Source: CAZKTF01 sp964555565
GTDB taxonomy: Bacteria; Planctomycetota; JAJSAM01; JAKLKS01
DNA: 5,427 nucleotides
NCBI GenBank assembly: GCA_964555565.1
Contig: CAZKTF010000243.1
Location: 1 to 5,427 of the forward strand
Direction: 5' to 3'
Made by a program: the position numbers and the translations under genes. The notes beneath the pieces were generated by a model. It worked only from the letters and a program-made list of their open reading frames with translations. It searched no databases and was not told the origin of the DNA. Below, one piece after another: positions 1-4,442 of the stretch; position 1 is the stretch's first letter; every line of letters starts with the position of its first letter.

Positions 1-667
1 GGTCGGAGAGCCCCTTCCAGAGCCGGTTCCAGATCCCGTACTTGCTCGCCCCCGCCGCGCGACGCCGGTGGGCCACGGGGACCTCCACGACGCGGAAGCC
101 CGCCATGCGCGCGAGCGTGGGGTAGAAGCGGTGCATCCCGTCGTAGGGGGGGAGGTGCGGGACGATGGCCGCGCGGAAAACCTTGAGGGGGCAGGTGATG
201 TCGTGGATCGACTCGCCGGTGCGGCGGTTGCGCCAGGCGTTGGCGATGCGCGAGGAGGCCCGCTTCACCCAGGGGTCCTGCCGGTCCCGGCGCCAGCCGC
301 AGACCATGTCCTGGTCGCGGAGCGCCTCGAGGAGGCGCGGGATGTCCGCCGGGTCGTTCTGGAGGTCGGCGTCGAGCGTGACGATCACGGGGGCGCGGGC
401 GCTGCGGAACCCCGCGTCGAGGGCCGAGGAGAGGCCGTGGTTGCGGTCGAGCCGGTAGACCACGACCTCGGGGTGGGCCCCGGCGATCTCCCGCAGCAGG
501 TCCGGGGAGCGGTCGCGCGAGCCGTCGTCCACGAAGACCACCTCGAAGCGCTTCCCGAGGCCGCGGATCACCGGGAACAGCTCCTCCACGAGGCGGTGGA
601 GATTCCCCTCCTCGTTGAAGACCGGGAGCACGACGGAGATCTCCGGGGGAGGCCCCACGGCTTCCAT
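1..667 (-). CDS. Family 2 glycosyltransferase (DPM1/ArnC-like), C-terminus cut by window edge
   Basis: The visible 222 residues form a GT-A fold glycosyltransferase of the GT2 family, dolichol/undecaprenyl-phosphate sugar transferase-like. The N-terminus has the nucleotide-sugar binding start (SVVLPVFNEEGNL, residues 11-23), the VDDGSRD motif (46-52) and the metal-binding DAD of LDADLQNDP (98-106). A later HRFYPTLARMAGF stretch (179-191) and a basic RRRAAGASKYG segment (201-211) match the conserved 'R..G.SKY' region of DPM1-like enzymes. Such enzymes usually move a sugar from a nucleotide donor to a polyprenyl phosphate on the inner membrane face. Whether it has the C-terminal membrane helices of ArnC-type proteins cannot be seen, because the gene runs off base 1. 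The start at 667 is chosen because the GT2 fold begins about ten residues later and there is no in-frame ATG just upstream. Substrate is unknown. It is divergent from the gene at 762, with 94 bp between the starts. Confidence 0.93.
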   Translation of the reverse strand, partial: MEAVGPPPEISVVLPVFNEEGNLHRLVEELFPVIRGLGKRFEVVFVDDGSRDRSPDLLREIAGAHPEVVVYRLDRNHGLSSALDAGFRSARAPVIVTLDADLQNDPADIPRLLEALRDQDMVCGWRRDRQDPWVKRASSRIANAWRNRRTGESIHDITCPLKVFRAAIVPHLPPYDGMHRFYPTLARMAGFRVVEVPVAHRRRAAGASKYGIWNRLWKGLSD

Positions 668-683
668 GCGGCCCCATGGAAGC
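660..683. repeat. Perfect 9-bp inverted repeat over the glycosyltransferase start codon
   Basis: GCTTCCATG (660-668) and CATGGAAGC (675-683) are perfect reverse complements separated by 6 bases. The left arm contains the ATG of the minus-strand glycosyltransferase (667-665). In that mRNA the arms would form a hairpin holding the start codon, or the DNA palindrome could bind a dimeric repressor. No strong Shine-Dalgarno is visible on the minus strand here. Confidence 0.6.
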
Positions 684-761
684 AGAACGGGACGCCGCCG
701 GGTAGGAAGATGGGCGGCCGGCGCAGGTACCGGCCCCCCCCGGTCGTCGTATCATGGAGCC

Positions 762-1361
762 ATGCGCACGGCCGCTGCCGCGGGGATCGCCCTCGTCGTC
801 GCGGGAGGGGTCGGGTGGATGCTCCTCCGGGAGCCGGGGGGGCCGGAGATCCCCCCGCCGGCGTGGCCCGCCGTGGAGGAACCCGCGCCGCCCGTCTCCG
901 CGAAGGGGACGGAACCCGCGCCCCCGCCGCCGGGACCCGTCCCCGCGACCGGGAAGCGCGCCGGGCCCATCCCCCTCGACGACCCGCGCCGGAAGTCCCA
1001 CGACAAGGACGCCGTCCGCGACCGTCCGCCGGGGCCGCCCCCGGCCTGCGGGATCGGCGAGGACAGCTCCCTCCTCTGGACCAAGGAGGAGCGGGGCCGC
1101 GTGGACGGTCTCCGGGAGAAGCTCTCGGAGCCGCTCGACCGGAAGGTGGGCTGGCGGAACACCGCCCTCTCCCGCGTCCTCGAGGACCTCTCCTCCTGGA
1201 CCGGCGTCCGGATCGAGGTCGCGCGCGAGGACCTGGCCGACGAGCCCATCCGCATCCCCGAGGACCCGGGACTCTCGGCCCTCGACGTCCTCCGGAAGGT
1301 CTGCGAGGAACGCCAGCTCGCCTTCGAGGTGCGCCCGGACAAGGTGGTCGTGAAGCGGTAG
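762..1361 (+). CDS. Membrane-anchored proline-rich protein with STN/secretin-like C-terminal domain
   Basis: This 199-residue protein begins with a single hydrophobic segment (about residues 5-22) preceded by Arg2, which would act as a signal anchor or uncleaved signal peptide. A proline-rich, low-complexity linker follows (about 25-70), then a charged region. The C-terminal part (about 123-199) has the pattern of STN/secretin short domains common in planctomycete proteins: two beta-alpha-beta-like halves, LSRVLEDLSSWTGVRIEV and later LSALDVLRKVCEERQLAFEV, ending in a short VVVKR strand. In secretins and TonB receptors this module mediates periplasmic contacts. Here it stands alone with no secretin barrel, so the partner is unknown. 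Cys96 and Cys181 are the only cysteines. The ATG at 762 is preferred over the in-frame ATG at 615, because the extra residues overlap the glycosyltransferase and would place the membrane anchor internally. A GGAG lies only 2 bases upstream, which is unusually close. Confidence 0.72.
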   Translation: MRTAAAAGIALVVAGGVGWMLLREPGGPEIPPPAWPAVEEPAPPVSAKGTEPAPPPPGPVPATGKRAGPIPLDDPRRKSHDKDAVRDRPPGPPPACGIGEDSSLLWTKEERGRVDGLREKLSEPLDRKVGWRNTALSRVLEDLSSWTGVRIEVAREDLADEPIRIPEDPGLSALDVLRKVCEERQLAFEVRPDKVVVKR

Positions 1362-1382
1362 GGACCCGCCCCCGCGCGGCAA

Positions 1383-1402
1383 CGGCGGGCGGGGGCCCGC
1401 CG
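1383..1402 (+). terminator. GC-only hairpin downstream of the STN-protein gene
   Basis: CGGCGGGC (1383-1390) pairs perfectly with GCCCGCCG (1395-1402) around a GGGG loop, 21 bases after the stop codon at 1361. There is no U tract after it (CAATAA follows). It could stabilise the 3' end or pause polymerase, but a classical intrinsic terminator is not supported. Confidence 0.4.
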
Positions 1403-1412
1403 CAATAACGGC

Positions 1413-1436
1413 GGGCGGGGCAAGCCCCGCCCCTAC
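1413..1436 (-). repeat. REP-like palindrome, copy A
   Basis: On the minus strand this reads GTAG, then GGGCGGGGC, a two-base centre, and the exact complement GCCCCGCCC. The plus-strand arms are 1413-1421 and 1424-1432, and GTAG is the complement of 1433-1436. A 5' GTAG-type tetranucleotide before a GC hairpin is the known anatomy of REP sequences linked to RAYT (TnpA-REP) transposases. A near-identical copy lies at 4418-4442. No RAYT gene is in this window. Confidence 0.62.
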
Positions 1437-1459
1437 CCCCCCAAGACACACGGCGGGCG

Positions 1460-1481
1460 GGGGGACCCCGAGGGGGACCCC
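1460..1481 (+). repeat. Direct repeat of GGGGGACCCC
   Basis: GGGGGACCCC occurs at 1460-1469 and 1472-1481, a 12-bp period, and each copy is nearly self-complementary. It sits between REP-like copy A and the tandem hairpins. No function can be assigned. Confidence 0.5.
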
Positions 1482-1489
1482 AGGGACTT

Positions 1490-1555
1490 GTCGGGCTGCC
1501 GGTGGCAGCCCGACCCTGGGGACGAGGCCCGCCAGTGGCGGGCCGAGCCTGGGGA
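1490..1555 (+). repeat. Two tandem hairpin units with a 33-bp period
   Basis: Unit 1 is GTCGGGCTGCC (1490-1500) with its exact complement at 1504-1514, a 3-base loop. Unit 2 is GGCCCGCC (1526-1533) with its complement at 1537-1544, loop AGT. Each is followed by the same CCTGGGGA spacer, at 1515-1522 and 1548-1555, exactly 33 bp apart. The stems differ in sequence but keep their pairing, while the spacer is conserved. This suggests selection or duplication for structure. It is unlike CRISPR, where repeats are constant and spacers vary. Confidence 0.65.
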
Positions 1556-1568
1556 GCCCCGCCCCTAC
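1556..1568 (-). repeat. Half REP-like unit next to the MITE-like element
   Basis: GCCCCGCCCCTAC is the 13-base right half of the REP-like unit: exact at 1424-1436, and at 4430-4442. The other half is missing here, replaced by the CCTGGGGA spacer of the preceding hairpin. Its final C (1568) is also the first base of the left terminal repeat of the element at 1568-1841. Confidence 0.6.
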
Positions 1569-1590
1569 TAGCCCGACCTATTCATGAGGG
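1568..1590 (+). repeat. Left terminal inverted repeat of the MITE-like element
   Basis: Reads CTAGCCCGACC then TATTCATGAGGG. It is identical over 23 bases to the reverse complement of 1819-1841, and pairing stops at once on both sides (1567/1842 and 1591/1818 do not match). The AT-rich core TATTCATGA stands out from the surrounding GC. Confidence 0.85.
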
Positions 1591-1741
1591 TGCGCGCAAC
1601 GAACACGGAAGGCAGGTCGTGGAAAGGGGTTCGGCAGGCATGGAAGGGCAGGCCGGACGGACAGGCTGTTCCGCGAGCGGCATCGCGCCGAGGCCAAGGA
1701 GGGCCGCCGAAGACATACCCGATGAGGGTAGGCGAGGCGGA

Positions 1742-1774
1742 GCGCGGGAAGCGGCCGAAGGCCGCTCCCCGCGC
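1742..1774 (+). repeat. Long hairpin inside the MITE-like element
   Basis: GCGCGGG (1742-1748) and AGCGGCC (1750-1756) pair with GGCCGCT (1760-1766) and CCCGCGC (1768-1774). This gives 14 base pairs with one A/C mismatch and a GAA triloop. It is off-centre in the element (midpoint about 1704). It could be a structured RNA domain or a transposase-recognition or stability structure. Confidence 0.6.
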
Positions 1775-1818
1775 GCCCCGACGCAGGGATCGGCGCGAGG
1801 ACGCCGCGGAACCGTGTG

Positions 1819-1841
1819 CCCTCATGAATAGGTCGGGCTAG
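1819..1841 (-). repeat. Right terminal inverted repeat, containing the HNH stop codon
   Basis: Perfect reverse complement of 1568-1590. The TAG stop of the minus-strand HNH gene is at 1840-1838, inside this repeat. HNH transcripts reading on into the element would contain both terminal repeats and could fold into a long stem. Confidence 0.85.
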
Positions 1842-2443
1842 GGCTGCAGCTCGATGTTCCAGTACCTCTCGCTCACGAAGCGCTCCCAGGACTGGCGCCG
1901 CGTGCCGAGGGAGATCTCGAAGGCGGGGCCGCCCTGGGGCCGGTAGGGGTGCCGGACCAGCCCGAGGCCGGCCTCGCCCAGCGAGCGGTTGGCCTTGCGC
2001 TTGTTGCACTCGAGGCAGGACAGGACGCAGTTCTCCCAGGTGCTCCGCCCCCCGCGCGACCTCGGGACGACGTGGTCGATGGAGAGGAGCTCCGTCCCCG
2101 GCTGCGAGCCGCAGTACTGGCAGGTGAAGCCGTCGCGGCGGTAGAGGTTCCTCCGCGAGAACGCGACCCCCTTGCGCGGGTACCCGGAGTAGAACTTGAG
2201 CAGGATCACCTCGGGGATGCGGATCCGGATCGCGACGGTGGCGACGTACTCCCCCCCGGCGCCACGGGAGCCGGAGAGGTCCGCCCAGGACGCGAAGTCG
2301 TGGGAGGTGAAGGTGTCCGGGCAGATCGCCCGCGCCGTGCCCTTGTAGAGGAGCGACAGGGCGTTGCGGACCGGCGTGGTCGAAATGGCCGCCCAGGCCC
2401 GGTTCAGGACCAGCGTGCGGCCGTTGAGGGCGAATGTGCTCAT
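1838..2443 (-). CDS. HNH endonuclease (RRxRR/HNH stand-alone type)
   Basis: This 201-residue protein starts MSTFALNGRTLVLNRAW and has a typical beta-beta-alpha-metal HNH nuclease core. CQYC (108-111) and CLEC (143-146) form the structural zinc site, DHVVPRSRGG (123-132) carries the catalytic His124, and Asn138 and Asn147 complete the HNH pattern. The preceding RIPEVILLKFY...AFSRRNLYRRD region (about 75-104) is characteristic of this widespread stand-alone HNH family, which is not tied to one restriction or phage system. The C-terminus (YWNIELQP) matches the usual WNVEL-type ending, so the protein appears complete even though its stop codon lies in the terminal repeat of a MITE-like element. 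The start at 2443 is chosen because homologous sequence begins within about ten residues. The open frame continues upstream only antisense to the malic enzyme gene. Biological role is unknown; DNA nicking or cleavage is inferred from the family. Confidence 0.92.
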   Translation of the reverse strand: MSTFALNGRTLVLNRAWAAISTTPVRNALSLLYKGTARAICPDTFTSHDFASWADLSGSRGAGGEYVATVAIRIRIPEVILLKFYSGYPRKGVAFSRRNLYRRDGFTCQYCGSQPGTELLSIDHVVPRSRGGRSTWENCVLSCLECNKRKANRSLGEAGLGLVRHPYRPQGGPAFEISLGTRRQSWERFVSERYWNIELQP

Positions 2444-2569
2444 GGCTCTGCCGCGCGAACGCGGCCATCCCGATCCTACCGTCGGTCCCCGGGGGCGCCG
2501 AGCGAAACCGGCGCGGGCGATTCCCCGTCCTTTCCCCTCCCCTCCCCGCCGCGTAGGATCCCCCCCGCC
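2444..2569. other. Divergent intergenic region between HNH and malic enzyme
   Basis: This 126-bp spacer must hold the promoters of both divergent genes. It contains a pyrimidine-rich tract (about 2520-2550) and AGGA at 2555-2558, about 11 bases before the malic enzyme ATG, a distant Shine-Dalgarno candidate. I could not identify convincing -35/-10 boxes. Confidence 0.45.
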
Positions 2570-3928
2570 ATGGAGCGCGACGTCATCCTCCGCCTGAGGC
2601 TGCTCCGCCGCCCCGGCGTGCTCGGGACGGTCGCCACGGAGATCGGCCGCTGCGGGGCCCTCATCGGCGAGATCACCTCCCTGCGGATCGGCAAGGACTT
2701 CAACATCCGCGAGATCACCGTGGCGGCCTCCTCCGACGGCCAGCTGAGCGAGGTCGTCTCCCGCCTCCGCGCGACCCCGGGCGTGGAGGTCGTCTCCATC
2801 GGCGACCGCGCGCTCCGCCGCCACGAGGGCGGGAAGATCAAGGTGACCTCCCGGGTGTCCGTCGAGACGCTGGCCGATCTCCGCGACATCTACACCCCCG
2901 GCGTGGCGCGCGTCTGCCTCGCCATCAAGGAGGAGCCGGCGCTGGCGCGGCGGTACACCGCCGCCGGGAACCTGATCGCCATCGTCACCAACGGGACCCG
3001 GGTCCTCGGCCTCGGCGACATCGGGCCCCTCGCCAGCCTGCCGGTCATGGAGGGGAAGGCGGTCCTCTACGAGCGATTCGCGGGGATCTCCGCCATCCCG
3101 ATCCTGTTCCGGAGCAAGGACCCGGAGACGATCGTCCGCTGCGTGACCGAGATCTCCGCGGGCTTCGCGGCGATCCACCTGGAGGACATCCGCGTCCCCG
3201 ACTGCTTCCGGATCGAGCGGGAGCTGGAGGAGCGCCTGGACATCCCGGTGATGCACGACGATCAGCACGGGACCGCCGTGGTCGTCCTCGCCGCCGCGCG
3301 CAACGCCTGCCGCGCCGCCGGGACCGACCTCCGGGAGCGGATCGCGGGGGTCGTCGGCCTCGGCGCCGCCGGGAGCGCCATCGCCGGTCTCCTCAAGGCC
3401 TACGGCGTGAAGCGCCTCCTCGGCTTCGACCGGGACCCCGCCGCGCGGGCCATGCTCGCCGAGCGCGGGGGGGAGCCCGCGGCCTCCCTCGAAGCACTCC
3501 TCGCCGAGGCCGACCTCCTCGTCACCGTGACCGGCGTCGCCGGCCTCATCGACAAGGCCTCCATCCGCAAGGGGTCCGTCGTCCTCGCCCTCTCGAACCC
3601 GGTGCCCGAGATCGACCCCGACGCCGCCCTGGCCGCCGGGGCGCGCTTCGCCGCCGACGGGTCGAGCGTGAACAACGCCCTCTCCTACCCCGGGATCTTC
3701 CGCGGGGCCCTCGCCGTCCGGGCGCGCCGGATCGACGGCCCCATGAAGATCGCCGCGGCGGAGGCCATCGCGGACTCCGCGGAGGAGGGGGAGATGGTCC
3801 CCTCCCCGCTCGATCCGGCGGTCCACCTCCGCGTCGCCCGCGCCGTGGCGCGCGCCGCGATCCGGTCGGGCGTCGCCGCCGAGACGGACGTGGACGTGGA
3901 CGCCCGGATCCCGCCCCTGGAGCGGTAG
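2570..3928 (+). CDS. NAD(P)-dependent malic enzyme with N-terminal ACT domain
   Basis: This 452-residue enzyme should convert L-malate to pyruvate and CO2 while reducing NAD(P)+, in the cytoplasm, linking the TCA cycle to pyruvate. Residues about 4-78 form an ACT domain (LLRRPGVLGTVATEIGRCGA), a small-molecule regulatory module. The malic enzyme core of about 370 residues follows, with catalytic Tyr108 in DIYTPGVARVC, the GTRVLGLGDIG loop (142-152), Lys163 in PVMEGKAVLYERF, and metal ligands Glu205 and Asp206 in HLEDIRVP and Asp230 in VMHDDQHGTA. The Rossmann cofactor site is VGLGAAGSA (262-270), with SNPVPEI (342-348) and VNNALSYPGIFRGAL (367-381) near the active site. All key residues are present. 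Family members without ACT are usually about 60-80 residues shorter. The ATG at 2570 is supported because the ACT fold starts immediately. Cofactor preference and the effector (perhaps an amino acid) cannot be read from sequence. Confidence 0.96.
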   Translation: MERDVILRLRLLRRPGVLGTVATEIGRCGALIGEITSLRIGKDFNIREITVAASSDGQLSEVVSRLRATPGVEVVSIGDRALRRHEGGKIKVTSRVSVETLADLRDIYTPGVARVCLAIKEEPALARRYTAAGNLIAIVTNGTRVLGLGDIGPLASLPVMEGKAVLYERFAGISAIPILFRSKDPETIVRCVTEISAGFAAIHLEDIRVPDCFRIERELEERLDIPVMHDDQHGTAVVVLAAARNACRAAGTDLRERIAGVVGLGAAGSAIAGLLKAYGVKRLLGFDRDPAARAMLAERGGEPAASLEALLAEADLLVTVTGVAGLIDKASIRKGSVVLALSNPVPEIDPDAALAAGARFAADGSSVNNALSYPGIFRGALAVRARRIDGPMKIAAAEAIADSAEEGEMVPSPLDPAVHLRVARAVARAAIRSGVAAETDVDVDARIPPLER

Positions 3929-3929
3929 C

Positions 3930-3942
3930 CGGGGTTACCCCG
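3930..3942 (+). terminator. Small hairpin right after the malic enzyme stop
   Basis: CGGGG (3930-3934) pairs with CCCCG (3938-3942) around TTA, two bases after the TAG stop. The stem is only 5 bp and no T run follows, so termination is doubtful. It is preceded by GTAG (3925-3928), which resembles the REP layout but may be chance because CGG-TAG ends the gene. Confidence 0.3.
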
Positions 3943-4063
3943 TCCCCCGCCTCCAGGAAACCGGGAAAATCCGCCGTTTTCGATCTTGATTCTACGCCCC
4001 CGGTCGCGGATGCTGGAATCCTCTGAAATCCGGGCCGGACGTTCGGCCCCCCACCCCGGAAAC
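3943..4063 (+). promoter_or_regulatory. Locally AT-rich leader of the AT-hook-like gene; possible promoter
   Basis: Within this spacer, 3965-3993 is the most AT-rich stretch of the window (GAAAA at 3965-3969, TTTTC at 3977-3981, then TTGATT at 3986-3991). TTGATT could be a -35 box, and GATGCT at 4009-4014 with 17-base spacing a weak -10. A 6-bp hairpin, GGGCCG (4032-4037) with CGGCCC (4044-4049), lies in the likely 5' leader just before the ribosome binding site. The boxes are poor matches, so this is a guess based on composition. Confidence 0.3.
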
Positions 4064-4068
4064 GGAGG
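4064..4068 (+). promoter_or_regulatory. Shine-Dalgarno supporting a TTG start
   Basis: GGAGG at 4064-4068 lies 5 bases before TTG at 4074. It is the best ribosome binding site seen in the window. It is the main reason to place the start of the next gene at TTG rather than at the in-frame ATG 57 bases downstream. Confidence 0.65.
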
Positions 4069-4073
4069 GCTCC

Positions 4074-4415
4074 TTGGCCACGCTGTGGAAGAGGGTCGCG
4101 AAGAAGGAGAAGCGGCTCCGCGCCGTCGAGATGGAGATCGGCGCGCTGTCCCGCGAGGCGAACTCGATCCGGTCGTCCCTGGCCTCCATGGCCGGCCTGC
4201 TCGGCGGCGGCGGGGGCGGCGGCGCACGCGGCCGCGGGCGGCGGAAGCACGGGAAGTGGAAGCCGGGCGGCCCGGGGCGCCCCCCCAAGGCCTGGGTCGC
4301 GAAGCACGGGCGGCGGAAGCCGAAGCGCCGCGGGGGCAAGTGGCGTCCCGGCGGCCGTGGCCGCCCGCCCAAGGCCTGGGTGGAGGCGCAGAAGGCGAAG
4401 GCCGCCGCGAAGTAG
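4074..4415 (+). CDS. Small basic protein with two AT-hook-like GRPPK repeats
   Basis: I do not recognise a named family for this 113-residue protein. Residues about 5-40 look helical and coiled-coil-like (KKEKRLRAVEMEIGALSREANSI), suited to oligomerisation. A run of seven glycines (44-50) then acts as a flexible hinge. The C-terminal half is very rich in Lys, Arg, Gly and Pro and holds two 16-residue repeats, GKWKPGGPGRPPKAWV (60-75) and GKWRPGGRGRPPKAWV (88-103). They differ at two positions and are spaced 28 residues apart. GRPPK flanked by basic residues resembles the AT-hook core (R/K-GRP), which binds the minor groove of AT-rich DNA. I infer a nucleoid-associated or regulatory DNA-binding protein, with RNA binding as an alternative. 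The start is TTG with a good GGAGG. The gene lies 145 bp after the malic enzyme on the same strand and converges on the pmbA-like gene. Antisense frames here are less protein-like. Confidence 0.72.
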   Translation: MATLWKRVAKKEKRLRAVEMEIGALSREANSIRSSLASMAGLLGGGGGGGARGRGRRKHGKWKPGGPGRPPKAWVAKHGRRKPKRRGGKWRPGGRGRPPKAWVEAQKAKAAAK

Positions 4416-4417
4416 TT

Positions 4418-4442
4418 GGGGCGGGGCTTGCCCCGCCCCTAC
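4418..4442 (-). repeat. REP-like palindrome, copy B, between convergent genes
   Basis: GGGGCGGGGC (4418-4427) pairs perfectly with GCCCCGCCCC (4430-4439) around TT. On the minus strand it is preceded by GTAG (4442-4439), whose G is the last base of the pmbA-like stop codon TAG (4444-4442). It fills almost all of the 26-bp gap between the convergent genes. It may block read-through in both directions, although no T tract is present. It matches copy A at 1413-1436 except for the central two bases and one outer pair. Confidence 0.7.

Larger units (their letters stand above)
1382..1461 (+). repeat. Three direct copies of ACGGCGGGCGGG
   Basis: The 12-mer ACGGCGGGCGGG occurs at 1382-1393, 1408-1419 and 1450-1461, just after the STN-protein stop codon. 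The first two copies each form the left arm of a hairpin (1383-1402 and 1413-1432). The third leads into a G-rich tract. They look like decayed copies of one intergenic palindromic unit. Confidence 0.6.
1568..1841. mobile_element. MITE-like non-autonomous element, 274 bp
   Basis: The segment is bounded by perfect 23-bp terminal inverted repeats (1568-1590 and 1819-1841) and holds no credible gene. Short frames through it on both strands are arginine-rich, show no domain and run out through the terminal repeats. Each end carries CTAG (1568-1571 and 1838-1841). This could be a palindromic part of the repeat or a target duplication of TA or CTAG. TA duplication at CTAG sites is known for the IS630/Tc1-mariner superfamily, the group to which Correia-type MITEs are usually related. 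Linking this element to that group is inference. It carries an internal hairpin at 1742-1774. The right end contains the HNH stop codon. Confidence 0.75.

Noticed and set aside
68..1408. Plus-strand open frame of 446 codons at the left end
   Set aside because: It is antisense to the glycosyltransferase and out of frame with the STN-like protein, with no recognisable domain.
1490..1555. CRISPR array
   Set aside because: There are only two units, the constant part is 8 bases and the units are self-complementary. There are no spacers and no cas genes.
1502..1841. Short frames inside the MITE-like element on both strands
   Set aside because: They run through the terminal repeats, are arginine-rich and have no domain. 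These are probably the kind of spurious proteins often annotated over repeats.
1838..1850. HNH gene truncated by the element
   Set aside because: The C-terminus ends in the usual WNVEL-type motif, so the insertion seems to have kept the natural stop codon.
1568..2443. HNH gene and palindromic element as one homing or retron-like system
   Set aside because: This HNH family is common as a stand-alone chromosomal gene, and the element is explained as an insertion after the stop codon. Nothing links them beyond position.
1838..3826. Minus-strand open frame of 662 codons covering HNH and the malic enzyme locus
   Set aside because: Only the last 201 codons match a protein family (HNH). The rest is antisense to the malic enzyme, repetitive in G, D, A and R, and is a GC-driven shadow frame.
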